NCBI GenBank assembly: GCA_021776375.1
Contig: JAJFGA010000029.1
Span: 1-60,486 of the forward strand
Direction of reading: 5' to 3'
From: Hyphococcus sp.
GTDB taxonomy: Bacteria > Pseudomonadota > Alphaproteobacteria > Caulobacterales > Parvularculaceae
DNA length: 60,486 nucleotides
Both the position numbers and the translations under genes were made by a program. Below, in pieces: positions 7,545 to 16,154 of the stretch. The notes beneath the pieces are model-generated. The model did not search any database. It was not told where the DNA came from and worked only from the letters and a program-made list of their open reading frames with translations. The first letter of the stretch is position 1. Each line of letters starts with the position of its first letter.

Positions 7545-9218
7545 TTACTTTCCCTTCGGCGCCTCAGTCATCGCGTCGAGTTTGGCCTCCTCGGCCTTGC
7601 AAAGCTTTTTCTGGTAATCGAGTTCTTTTTGCATTTTTTCGGTTGAATCGGTCTCAGAATATTTTTTCATTTGCTCGTAGATGCGTTCGGCTTCAGCCGG
7701 GTCTGTGGTGAATCCATTATCAATAATCCATTGTTTCGTATCTGCCGGGCTCTTAACATCGTTTCCGGACTTTGGCGTATGAACTGTATTTGCAAGGTTA
7801 TCCAAGGCGCTGACAACACCCAAAATTGAGCGGACGGCCGTGAGCGCGCTCACAACTGTGTCAACAAACGGAATACCAACTGGCGGCAAGTCCTCGAAAA
7901 ATTCCTTGGCCTCATCTACGGCCTCGGCCCAGTCCTTAAGGTCACTCTCATTGCCGTCACCCAACGCGCCCAGCTTGGCCATCGCCTCAAGCGCCAGGCG
8001 TTGCGCCTCAAGCAACTGACCGAGTTCCGTGGCGCATTTGCCGACTTTTTCGCGTTGCTTCTTAATTTTCTCGGCCGTCCGGTCAACAGGCGCCGGGGGA
8101 ATGGCGTCCTTTGCATCCTTGTCCGCCTTTTCACGCGCAGTTTGCGCGGCGGCTGCCGCCTCCTGCTGCTTCAGACATTCCGCTTGCTTTTTCGCAACGG
8201 CGTCTTCTGCGGTTTTTGCGGCGGCCGCAGCCTTGTCCGCCGCCGCACGCTTTTTCTTGGCGTCTTTATCGAGTTTTGCGACATCTCGCGGCGACGGTAA
8301 TTGACGACTAGCTTTCGCCGCATCCGCCAGACGTTTATCAGCGACTTTCTTCGCCGCCTTTGCCGCTTTCAGTGCAGCCTTTGCCGCTGTGCGTTCGGCA
8401 GTAATGCCATCGGGGCTATTTGCATATTTCAGGTCGCTTTCAGCCTTATCGATCGCTTCTTGTGCTTTGTTAGCTTCAATGTTCGCGTTTTTTAACTCTT
8501 CCTGAGCAGCTTCTTTCTGGGCTTTTGTGTTGCGTGCTTTCTGCTCTGCTGTATCGGCCGCAACCTTGGCCTTGTCGGCCTCCTCCTTCGCTGCCTTGGC
8601 GGCGGCTTGTAGTTTGGCAACCTCTGCGGCGCAGTCTTTTGCTTTTTTCAGCGCCAACGTCCACGCTTCATAGGCGGCTTTGGCTTTTTTGCGCAGGCGT
8701 TTTGGAATTCTCTTATCTTTATAATTAATTTGCGGCGGCGGCGGATTTAACAAGGGGCCGCCTTGTGCTAGTTGCACGCCGCCCGGAGGCGCTGGAGCAG
8801 CGTTGACGAGGAGTAGCAGGCGTAATTGCTGCTTGTTGATTTTACAATTTTTAAAGATGAAGAATCCACAGTTTTCACAATCAACATCGACAAAGCCCTC
8901 ATGGCGTCCCGGCGACACATCCGTAAGGTCTAGCGTTGCCTCGATTCTCTTCATTTGCCCTGCGGGCACCTGGCGCACAATTGGATCGACGGGCATACGC
9001 AGCCAAGGCGTTTTAGACGAAAAACGAAAATCTAGAAGTTGCGAGCAATTACGATTCTCTGCACCGAGAACAAGTGGATAAGACTGGCCTGCCTCGCGTT
9101 CACCCAAATCGACATCCGTATAGTTGAGCTCGTCACTATCTTGTGCCAAAGCGGCGCTCGACAGCATCAGGCACGCGACAAATACTAACGCGATCTTGTC
9201 TATGAATTTAAATAGCAT
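7545..9218 (-). CDS. secreted Ala/Lys-rich coiled-coil protein with N-terminal Ig-like domain
   Basis: This 557-residue exported protein has no function I can name. A signal peptide (residues 1-25, ending SSAALA) is followed by a beta-rich segment of about 120 residues containing four cysteines (NCSQ, DCENCGF, KNC) and phrases such as VPAGQMKRIEATLDL, which recall BACON or HYDIN-type Ig-like domains. A Pro-rich linker (NPPPPQ) leads to about 250 residues of alanine/lysine/glutamate coiled coil, TolA-like in composition. A C-terminal globular or amphipathic region (GIPFVDTVVSALTAVRSILG) and a final charged helix complete it. It could be a periplasm-spanning or cell-surface scaffold. The low-complexity middle will give misleading database hits. 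No operon partner is visible. Confidence 0.75.
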   Translation of the reverse strand: MLFKFIDKIALVFVACLMLSSAALAQDSDELNYTDVDLGEREAGQSYPLVLGAENRNCSQLLDFRFSSKTPWLRMPVDPIVRQVPAGQMKRIEATLDLTDVSPGRHEGFVDVDCENCGFFIFKNCKINKQQLRLLLLVNAAPAPPGGVQLAQGGPLLNPPPPQINYKDKRIPKRLRKKAKAAYEAWTLALKKAKDCAAEVAKLQAAAKAAKEEADKAKVAADTAEQKARNTKAQKEAAQEELKNANIEANKAQEAIDKAESDLKYANSPDGITAERTAAKAALKAAKAAKKVADKRLADAAKASRQLPSPRDVAKLDKDAKKKRAAADKAAAAAKTAEDAVAKKQAECLKQQEAAAAAQTAREKADKDAKDAIPPAPVDRTAEKIKKQREKVGKCATELGQLLEAQRLALEAMAKLGALGDGNESDLKDWAEAVDEAKEFFEDLPPVGIPFVDTVVSALTAVRSILGVVSALDNLANTVHTPKSGNDVKSPADTKQWIIDNGFTTDPAEAERIYEQMKKYSETDSTEKMQKELDYQKKLCKAEEAKLDAMTEAPKGK

Positions 9219-9622
9219 ATTGCGCCCCCCTCAGATGTCCCCACATAAGCGCGGCAGAAACATTAAGTTGAGTACTGAACAAGACCAAAGTCAATCGCCA
9301 AGGATTTTGTTGCGGCGCAATCGCCTTAGATTAGCAATGACGGCGTAAATTTATAAAGGAGAACAGTTTCTTACATCTCATAGGCCGCCAACACACATGC
9401 GGGGTCGCAGATGATGGTGATCTTGCCTCCAACAATCGTAACGCTGGCTGGAGACAGATACCCCGTCAAGACGTCTCACTACCCACCAGTCGCCATGATG
9501 GCTTTCATGAATTTCTCCGATACAGCTTTTTCCTAAGCGCACTCAAATTTATACCGTCACGAATTCTCGCTATATCGAAGCGAACTGGCTAGGTTGCATA
9601 TATGTCAGATTAGGAGCTCCCC
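9219..9622. other. intergenic region between divergent coiled-coil and ggt genes
   Basis: I find no convincing gene in these 404 bases. A short minus-strand open stretch around 9480-9530 reads like a protein tail (EKFMKAIMATGG) but has a stop just before it and no start. The stretch should contain the two divergent promoters, and AGGAG directly precedes the ggt start. Confidence 0.4.
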
Positions 9623-11368
9623 ATGCGACTGTTCGTTAGTTTTATTCTTTGCTGCGTTTTGTCCGGCAACCTTGCTATAACGCACGTCCTTGCCGAGCAG
9701 CCCGCAACCACGCCGCCGCTTGCCGATGCCGTCCACCACCCCAATGGCGGCCGCGAGGGCATGGTAGTGGCAGGTGAGAAAACCGCCGCCGAAATCGGCG
9801 CTGATATGTTGGCGCAAGGCGGCAATGCGGTTGATGCGGCTGTCGCGACCGGCTTCGCCCTTGCCGTTACCTACCCCCGCGCCGGCAATGTAGGCGGAGG
9901 TGGTTTCATGTTGGTGAAGATGCATGATGAAGGGAAAACCATTGCCATAGATTATCGCGAAATAGCCCCCGCCGCTGCGACGCCAGATATGTATCTCGAT
10001 GATGAAGGCAATGTAGATATTAACGCCATCCGTCATTCGCACAAATCATCAGGCGTGCCGGGGACTGTCGCCGGTCTTCTTCATGTACATGAAAAATATG
10101 GCGTTCTGTCACGCAAAAAAGTGATGGCGCCGGCGATCCGCCTCGCCGAAAAAGGATACACGCTATCTTACTTCAACGCAGCGATGTTCGAAGAGGAAAG
10201 AGAAGCCCTAACGCGGAATGAAGCGGCGCGCGCTGAGTTTTTTAAACCCGGCGGCTCAGGATATCTCCCCGGTGATGTCATGCGGCGCAAGGGCCTCGCC
10301 AAAACGTTGAAAGCCATTTCAAAATATGGCCGCAATGGGTTTTACGATGGCTGGGTTGCAGATGCGATTGCCGACGATATGGCGGCATATGGCGGGTATA
10401 TCACGCGTGCTGACCTTGCCAATTATCATGTCATCGAACGCGAACCGGTGATCGGAACTTATCGCGGTTACGAGATACACTCAATGCCGCCGCCAAGTTC
10501 AGGCGGCATCCATCTCATCCAAATGCTCAACATTTTAGAAACGCACGCACCCAACCGATCCGATGGTGAAAGCGCAGAGGCGTTGCATTATCTTGCCGAG
10601 ACCATGCGCCTCGCCTTTGCTGATCGGGCGGAACATCTGGGCGATACGGATTTCGTCGACGTTCCAACCCAGGGGCTAATAAGCAAAGAATATGCTAAAT
10701 CGCTCGCCATGACAATTAACCCGAATAGAGCAGGCAACTCCTCCGAGATCGGCGCTGGCGGCCCCGCAGCTTACGAAAGTCACGACACGACACATTTTTC
10801 TGTCATCGACAAGGACGGTAATATCGTTTCCAACACCTATACGTTGAATATGAGTTTTGGGTCCGGTGTCGTCGTGCCCGGGACCGGCATTCTTCTTAAT
10901 AACCAGATGGATGACTTTTCCGCAGCGCCCGGCGTTCCAAATTACTATGGCCTCGTCGGCAACGACAAAAACGCCATCACCGCGAGGAAGCGCCCGTTGA
11001 GTTCGATGACGCCAACATTGATATTCAAAGATGGCGCCCCTTTCATGGCGATTGGTGGTGCGGGCGGTTCACGTATTATCACTTCCGTTTTGCAAGTCAT
11101 CGTCAACGTCATCGACCGTGGAATGAATATCGGTGATGCAATGGACCAGCCACGTATTCACCACCAATGGCTACCGGATCATATTCTTTTTGAGACGGGT
11201 CTCAGCGATGACACAAAGGCGCTTCTAGAAGCCAAAGGCCATACGCTCAAACCGATAGACTGGTATGCGCGCCCGCAGACCGTTCTTTACAAGGACGGCT
11301 GGTCCTACGGCTATGCCGACACCCGCATGCCCGGCGGCGGCGGCTGCTCGCCGGACGGAGGGTGCTGA
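9623..11368 (+). CDS. ggt: gamma-glutamyltransferase (glutathione hydrolase)
   Basis: This is an exported N-terminal-nucleophile hydrolase that cleaves the gamma-glutamyl bond of glutathione and transfers or hydrolyses the glutamyl group. The 581-residue proenzyme starts with a signal peptide (ending HVLAEQ). The autoprocessing and catalytic threonine is T389, the first Thr of TTHFSVIDKDGN. The small subunit then carries the family motifs YTLNMSFGSG and RPLSSMTPT. The glycine-rich MVVAGEKTAAEIGADML segment near the N-terminus also fits. The C-terminus ends in a Gly/Cys tail (GGGGCSPDGGC), which is unusual. The stop codon directly abuts the stop of the convergent aminopeptidase, whose product could cleave the released cysteinyl-glycine. 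Confidence 0.95.
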   Translation: MRLFVSFILCCVLSGNLAITHVLAEQPATTPPLADAVHHPNGGREGMVVAGEKTAAEIGADMLAQGGNAVDAAVATGFALAVTYPRAGNVGGGGFMLVKMHDEGKTIAIDYREIAPAAATPDMYLDDEGNVDINAIRHSHKSSGVPGTVAGLLHVHEKYGVLSRKKVMAPAIRLAEKGYTLSYFNAAMFEEEREALTRNEAARAEFFKPGGSGYLPGDVMRRKGLAKTLKAISKYGRNGFYDGWVADAIADDMAAYGGYITRADLANYHVIEREPVIGTYRGYEIHSMPPPSSGGIHLIQMLNILETHAPNRSDGESAEALHYLAETMRLAFADRAEHLGDTDFVDVPTQGLISKEYAKSLAMTINPNRAGNSSEIGAGGPAAYESHDTTHFSVIDKDGNIVSNTYTLNMSFGSGVVVPGTGILLNNQMDDFSAAPGVPNYYGLVGNDKNAITARKRPLSSMTPTLIFKDGAPFMAIGGAGGSRIITSVLQVIVNVIDRGMNIGDAMDQPRIHHQWLPDHILFETGLSDDTKALLEAKGHTLKPIDWYARPQTVLYKDGWSYGYADTRMPGGGGCSPDGGC

Positions 11369-12892
11369 TTACTCCACACCCTCGCGCGCAAGCTCATCGA
11401 GCAACCTGACGCCGAAGCCTGAGGCGCCGAGCGGCGATGTCGGCGTGGCTTCGGTGCGCCAGTCAACGCCGGCGATATCGAGATGCGCCCAGGGTGTTTC
11501 TTCTTTTATGAATGAGCCAATAAACGCCGCCCCGGTCGAGGCGCCGGGCGCGCCGGTACTGCCGTTCTTGATGTCGGCAATGACTGACTTGATTTGCTTG
11601 TCGTGATTGGGGTGCAGTGGAAGGCGCCATAGATCTTCGCCCGACGCATCTCCCGCAGCCGACAAGCTGGCGGCAGTTGCGTCATCGCGGGAAAACAGAC
11701 CGGCATACTCGTCCCCGAGCGCGCGGCCGACCGAACCGGTCAACGTTGCGACATCAACCAGCAATGACGGGCTAAATTGCTCCTGCGCATACCAGACAGC
11801 ATCAGACAGGACGAGCCGGCCTTCCGCGTCCGTCGACATGATCTCCACCGTTTTGCCGGACATGGTTTTGACGACATCGCCCGGGCGCTGCGCGCGTCCA
11901 TCGGGCATGTTTTCCGCAAGCGCCGCAATCGCCACCACATTGACGGGCGCCCCTGATTTCGCCAGCGCCATCGTCGCGCCGGTAACAACCGCAGCGCCGG
12001 TCATGTCGGCCTTCATCGCCCACATGCCGTCATTTTTCTTCAGTGAGACGCCGCCGGAATCAAACGTGATCCCCTTGCCCGCAAAGACGATCGGCGCTTC
12101 GTCGCCGCCGCCATTATACTCTATGATCATCATTCGCGGCGGGCGCTCGCTTCCCCGCCCGACGCCGAGGATGGCGCCCATGCCGAGGCGCTCCATTGCG
12201 CGCACATCAAGCACCTTGATCGAAATGTTATCAACGCCGAGAAACTGTGTCCGCGCACGGCGTACAAATTCCTCCGGGTAGACTATATTTGCCGGTTCCG
12301 ACTGCATATCCCGCGCCCATAAAACAGCATCGCCAAGGTGACGGCCACGGGCGTTAAACGCGCGCTCCGCTGCTTGAGGGTTTTCAGCAATGTAGGATAA
12401 TGCGCCCGTGACGGGCGTTGCATTGCTCTTATATTTATCGAAAGTATAAGCGCCAAGCATCGCGCCGACCGCTGCGCGTTGCAACCCATCCTCCCCTGCT
12501 CCAGGCGCTAATACCGAAACCCGTGCGGCTTTACTGTGCTTTGCCAGTAATCCCGCATGCCCACCGAAATCTTCCCAGTCCCGCAGGCGCATGTCGTCGG
12601 TTTTGATCGCGATCAGATGGACTTCACCAAAATCCACATCGCCAGTTAGAAAACTCACCATTGCATCGTTCTTTGGGTCGAACCCGGTCGCGGTAACTGC
12701 ACGGCGAAGATTCTCAAGCGCCTCATCGCTGAGCACGCCCGCCAAAGCGTCCACACCACCGACATCAGCGACAGCAACGATCAATCCATCACCAGGCTGA
12801 GCACCGGCGGCAAAACCAACGCTACGCTGGGCTGCTGCCGGAAATGAAGCCGTTAAAAAGACCGCGAATATGCATAAGAATATGTGGCGCAT
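11369..12892 (-). CDS. exported M17 leucyl aminopeptidase
   Basis: This is a dinuclear-metal leucyl aminopeptidase of family M17 that removes N-terminal residues from peptides. The ATG at 12892 has a GGGAGGGA ribosome site and is followed by a signal peptide (MRHIFLCIFAVFLTASFPAAA), unlike cytoplasmic PepA, so about 507 residues are made and exported. The N-terminal domain is divergent. The catalytic domain shows GKGITFDSGGVSLKK, ADMTGAAVV and the signature STDAEGRLVLSDA, where the first residue is Ser instead of the usual Asn of NTDAEGRL. Metal ligands Lys, Asp and Glu appear intact. The gene faces ggt with no spacer between the stops, so the two mRNAs must overlap in their 3' ends. An intracellular role is unlikely because of the leader. 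Confidence 0.92.
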   Translation of the reverse strand: MRHIFLCIFAVFLTASFPAAAQRSVGFAAGAQPGDGLIVAVADVGGVDALAGVLSDEALENLRRAVTATGFDPKNDAMVSFLTGDVDFGEVHLIAIKTDDMRLRDWEDFGGHAGLLAKHSKAARVSVLAPGAGEDGLQRAAVGAMLGAYTFDKYKSNATPVTGALSYIAENPQAAERAFNARGRHLGDAVLWARDMQSEPANIVYPEEFVRRARTQFLGVDNISIKVLDVRAMERLGMGAILGVGRGSERPPRMMIIEYNGGGDEAPIVFAGKGITFDSGGVSLKKNDGMWAMKADMTGAAVVTGATMALAKSGAPVNVVAIAALAENMPDGRAQRPGDVVKTMSGKTVEIMSTDAEGRLVLSDAVWYAQEQFSPSLLVDVATLTGSVGRALGDEYAGLFSRDDATAASLSAAGDASGEDLWRLPLHPNHDKQIKSVIADIKNGSTGAPGASTGAAFIGSFIKEETPWAHLDIAGVDWRTEATPTSPLGASGFGVRLLDELAREGVE

Positions 12893-13187
12893 GAGAATCC
12901 CTCCCGAACAAAAAGCTGTTTTGTTGCGACCATAAACAATCACAGGACGACGGGAAAGCTGAGTAATTCAATGAGGAAAATCTGATGTTTCTGCCCCCCC
13001 AATTCCCATACGGGCGGCGCATAAACGGCTGGTCAGCCCAATGTTTTCCAGGATATGACGTGTTAGCCTGCGGTATAGAAGCTTTGGCGGCATCTAGCCC
13101 TCACGCCCCTTACAGGTCACAATTTACGGGCGTATTAGGCCAGAGCTTGCCAAAACCCTCCATTTCGCCAAAAATCACCATTGTGGG

Positions 13188-13628
13188 ATGAAAGTGGGGT
13201 GTATTGTGTCAGAGTTGCTTATTGTTGGCGGAGGCGCGGCGTTTGGCGGATTTGTTGTCGGGGCGTTCTTGACTGCATTTTTTTCCAAGAGAAGGACGCG
13301 CGCGCGGATTACAGATCTCGGCGACGAAATCATCCGCATGCACAAGGTCGCGCAAGACAAGCTCTCCGGTGATGATCCAGATCTCAAAACATTGCTGCGC
13401 AACCTTAACACCGCAGTTGAGCAGACTTACCGCGCCGTCGATGCGTTGGAGGGCACCGCGCAACTAACAAAACGAAAATCCGAAGGCGGCAGGCAAATCC
13501 TTGCCTCCTCACGCCAGGTTGTCTCGATGATTGAAGACCTTGGCGGCGATGTCCCAGAAATAGATTTGTCCCCGCCGGCTCCCGATATTGAGCTCACGAG
13601 CGACAAGAAAATTCCGCCGTTGAAATAA
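13188..13628 (+). CDS. small membrane-anchored hypothetical protein
   Basis: I do not recognise this 146-residue protein. It has one N-terminal transmembrane helix (glycine-rich, VGGGAAFGGFVVGAFLTAFF), followed by a basic stop-transfer patch (SKRRTRAR), a helical cytoplasmic part with coiled-coil character (residues about 38-115), and a Pro/Asp-rich tail. A GTG at 13206 with GTGGGG upstream is an equally good start and would begin right at the helix. It converges with the HD-domain gene 45 bases away and is alone in its direction. Confidence 0.65.
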   Translation: MKVGCIVSELLIVGGGAAFGGFVVGAFLTAFFSKRRTRARITDLGDEIIRMHKVAQDKLSGDDPDLKTLLRNLNTAVEQTYRAVDALEGTAQLTKRKSEGGRQILASSRQVVSMIEDLGGDVPEIDLSPPAPDIELTSDKKIPPLK

Positions 13629-13673
13629 CGCATCACGGCGGTCGACCCTATAGTGAGGATTGCTACCTACCGG

Positions 13674-14303
13674 TTACTCTTGGCCGATGGCCGGACCGTA
13701 AACAGAGTTTTTAGGCGCCTCAAACAGTTTCATGACCATCGGCTCAAATGCTTCAAGGGGCATCGACTGATAATCCGGGTCAAAGGCAACCTGATCATAC
13801 TTTTCACAGAACTCAGCCGTATATTGAAAATAAGAATGATCGCGATAAGCATCGCGCATGTCGCGATCCAAGCCGAGATAGTGGAAGAAATAATAGCCCT
13901 GAAAAATGCCGTGCTTTTCCACCATCCAATGATTTTTCTCCGATACAAACGGCCTTAAAATCGCCGCCGCAATATCGGGATGATTATAGGCGCCGAGCGT
14001 ATCGCCAATATCGTGTAGCAGCGCACAAACGACATATTCTTCGTCGCGGCCATCCCTTTGCGCCCGGGTCGCGGTTTGCAGCGAATGCTGCAGCCGATCA
14101 ATGGGAAACCCGCCATAATCACCGTCAAGCAGTCGCAGATGGTCTAGCACGCGCTTACCGCCAGTCGCTGCAAATGGCCCAAATTGAGTAGCGATCGTCG
14201 TCCAATCATCCTGCGTGCCTTCGCTCATGGCGCGAAATTTTGCACGTTGCGGGTTGATATCTCCATGGTCCGGCATTGGGGCCTCGCTCTCGTTAGGGTT
14301 CAT
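13674..14303 (-). CDS. HD-domain protein (metal-dependent hydrolase or diiron-oxygenase-like)
   Basis: This 209-residue protein has an HD fold with visible metal ligands H73 in LQHSLQTA, H97-D98 in ALLHDIGD, a further His at about 108 (AYNHPD) and a late Asp. The spacing and the LQHSLQTATRAQRDG and LLHDIGD wording resemble PhnZ-like, mixed-valence diiron HD oxygenases as much as phosphohydrolases, and such proteins are often annotated only as HD-domain proteins. It should be cytoplasmic. The ATG at 14276 with GAGG upstream is a possible alternative start. No phosphonate genes are nearby, so a PhnZ role is not supported by context. Confidence 0.75.
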   Translation of the reverse strand: MNPNESEAPMPDHGDINPQRAKFRAMSEGTQDDWTTIATQFGPFAATGGKRVLDHLRLLDGDYGGFPIDRLQHSLQTATRAQRDGRDEEYVVCALLHDIGDTLGAYNHPDIAAAILRPFVSEKNHWMVEKHGIFQGYYFFHYLGLDRDMRDAYRDHSYFQYTAEFCEKYDQVAFDPDYQSMPLEAFEPMVMKLFEAPKNSVYGPAIGQE

Positions 14304-14445
14304 GCCAGTCTATACCCGCGCCAACCTTCGGCTCAACTGCGGCAAGCAGACGGATAGAGTGAATATCCTCAGTAACGACCACGGCATTAACGATAATCCG
14401 CCTTAGTTTGAGGGCGTTGCATGAATATTGCTCTTCGCTATCTGC

Positions 14446-15321
14446 ATGACGTTATCTATCTGCATATTTGCGCATAACGAGCAGTGGCTGCTGCATCAGT
14501 GTATTGGCGCGCTCGACGCTGCTGCAGCGGGCCAAGACTACCGCGCGCATATTCTGGTTAATGGTTCAACGGATGAGACCTATAGCGTTGCAAAGGCGTT
14601 CGCCGCCGCCGATCGCCGCATCACGGCGCATTTCTTACCCGTCGCCGATAAGGCGAACGCCTGGAACGACTATGTCTACCGGATCGCACCAGACGCATGT
14701 GCGCATATCTTTATCGATGGCGATGTCAGGCCCAGCGCTGGCGCTATTCATGCCCTGTCGAGCGCATTACAGCACGCACCGCAGGCCTATGGAGCCGCCG
14801 CCTTGCCGGCGACCGGCCGAAGTCGCCGCGCCTGGGCGACGCGGCTAATCTCAAACCACTATCTTAGCGGCAACCTTTATGCGTTAAGCCAATCTGTGCT
14901 CAGCTATATCCGCGCTCGCAACATCTGCCTGCCCTTCGGCGCCAAGGGCGAAGACGGTCTGATATCTTATCTTCTGCTTACCGATTTAATCGGCGGCAGT
15001 GACGATAGCCATCGCGACCGCGTCGTAATCGCCGACGGCGCGACGTTTGAATACGACTCGCTTGCACTCAACTGGCGCGATGTAAAAATTCTGCATCGCC
15101 GCTTATTGCGATATTCTGAACGTCATCTGCAAAAAATAATTCTCTATCATCTCTTAAAACAACACGGCGTCGCGGCCATGCCGGACAATATTTATGAGAT
15201 TTATTCAAGCGAGAATATTCGCCAGCTTCGCCCGCGCCTTGACCCTGTAAATTTCTGGTATGATCGCGTGATGCTGAAACGTGTGCGCCGCCAAAACCTT
15301 GGCGCGTTAAAGTCCTATTAG
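14446..15321 (+). CDS. family 2-like glycosyltransferase
   Basis: This 291-residue protein has the N-terminal Rossmann-like GT-A fold of family 2 glycosyltransferases: LSICIFAHNEQ at the start, an ILVNGSTDET nucleotide-sugar loop, and an acidic metal motif FIDGD in the position of the DXD. No membrane helices are evident, so it should act at the cytoplasmic face or in the cytosol. I chose the ATG at 14446 because the fold starts there; it has no good ribosome site. A short upstream frame at 14421-14477 has a GAGGG site and overlaps this start, so translation may be coupled. Its 3' end overlaps the convergent nusG by four bases. Acceptor and product are unknown. Confidence 0.8.
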   Translation: MTLSICIFAHNEQWLLHQCIGALDAAAAGQDYRAHILVNGSTDETYSVAKAFAAADRRITAHFLPVADKANAWNDYVYRIAPDACAHIFIDGDVRPSAGAIHALSSALQHAPQAYGAAALPATGRSRRAWATRLISNHYLSGNLYALSQSVLSYIRARNICLPFGAKGEDGLISYLLLTDLIGGSDDSHRDRVVIADGATFEYDSLALNWRDVKILHRRLLRYSERHLQKIILYHLLKQHGVAAMPDNIYEIYSSENIRQLRPRLDPVNFWYDRVMLKRVRRQNLGALKSY

Positions 15322-15851
15322 TTTGACTTCTCGACTTGCGTAAACTCTAGCTCGACTGGCGTCGCCCGGCCGAAAATCGAAACCGCCACTTTAAGCCGCG
15401 TGGTTTCCTCGTCGACATCTTCAACAACGCCTGAGAAGGAAGCAAACGGCCCGTCCGTTACATGAACCGTCTCGCCAATCTCGAACGTAATCGTTAAGCG
15501 CGGCGCGGCCTCGCCTTCTTCAACAACACCGCGAATGCGATCAACTTCCTTTTGCGGCACCGGCATCGGCTTGTTGCCGGAGCCTAAAAATCCGGTGACT
15601 TTGGGCGTGTCTTTAATCAGGTGATAAGTTTCGTCAGTCATCACCATGTTGACCAAAACATAGCCCGGGAAAAACCGCCGCTCGGTATTGACCTTGCGCC
15701 CGCGTCGCATCTCGGTGATCTCTTCGGTCGGCACATAGATTTCTTCGATCAGGTTATCGAGCCCTTTTTCCTTAGCAGAAAGCAAGATCGCATCACCGAC
15801 CTTCTTTTCGAAGTTCGAATATGCGTGAACGATGTACCATTTCGAAGTCAT
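15318..15851 (-). CDS. nusG: transcription termination/antitermination factor NusG
   Basis: NusG binds RNA polymerase at the clamp helices, suppresses pausing and couples transcription to Rho or ribosomes. The 177-residue protein shows the N-terminal NGN domain (WYIVHAYSNFEKKV, then FFPGYVLVNM) and the C-terminal KOW domain (FEIGETVHVTDGPFASFSG). The length matches the family. It follows secE by 21 bases as usual. Instead of rplK and rplA, however, the next gene downstream is a convergent glycosyltransferase that overlaps its stop codon by four bases. Confidence 0.98.
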   Translation of the reverse strand: MTSKWYIVHAYSNFEKKVGDAILLSAKEKGLDNLIEEIYVPTEEITEMRRGRKVNTERRFFPGYVLVNMVMTDETYHLIKDTPKVTGFLGSGNKPMPVPQKEVDRIRGVVEEGEAAPRLTITFEIGETVHVTDGPFASFSGVVEDVDEETTRLKVAVSIFGRATPVELEFTQVEKSN

Positions 15852-15872
15852 GTCGTAGTCCGTTATTGCCTG

Positions 15873-16154
15873 TTAATTACCCAGAGAAACACAATCGATG
15901 GGGAGAAAATTGCAAACTCCAAAACGCAGCCCCTGGTCCACCAGGAAGAAAAATACCGCCATAATCGCGACCATGATCAGCACCATGATCGTCGACACCA
16001 TGGTTTCATTGCGCGATGTCCAGGTGACTTTTGAGGCTTCGTTACGAACCTGTTGAACAAAGTCAAACGGACTGGTCTTCTTCTTTTTACTACCCTCGGC
16101 GGCCTTGCCTTCGATTACAGGCGCATCGCCGCTAGGTTTTTTTTTCTTCGCCAT
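15873..16154 (-). CDS. secE: preprotein translocase subunit SecE
   Basis: This is the small essential SecYEG subunit that clamps SecY in the inner membrane. The start at 16154 gives about 93 residues. They comprise a lysine-rich cytoplasmic head (MAKKKKPSGD), the conserved amphipathic segment FVQQVRNEASKVTWTSRNE, and one transmembrane helix (IMVLIMVAIMAVFFFLVDQG). This is the single-helix form usual outside enterobacteria. The tail of about 15 residues after the helix contains two cysteines (VCNF, DCVS), slightly unusual. It is co-transcribed with nusG. The tRNA-Trp often found just upstream in relatives is not here; one lies at 37.6 kb. Confidence 0.95.
   Translation of the reverse strand: MAKKKKPSGDAPVIEGKAAEGSKKKKTSPFDFVQQVRNEASKVTWTSRNETMVSTIMVLIMVAIMAVFFFLVDQGLRFGVCNFLPIDCVSLGN

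Noticed and set aside
8000..8730. Several long plus-strand frames opposite the coiled-coil gene
   Set aside because: They are mirror frames of an Ala/Lys/Glu-rich coding sequence, Phe/Leu/Arg-rich and without ribosome sites.
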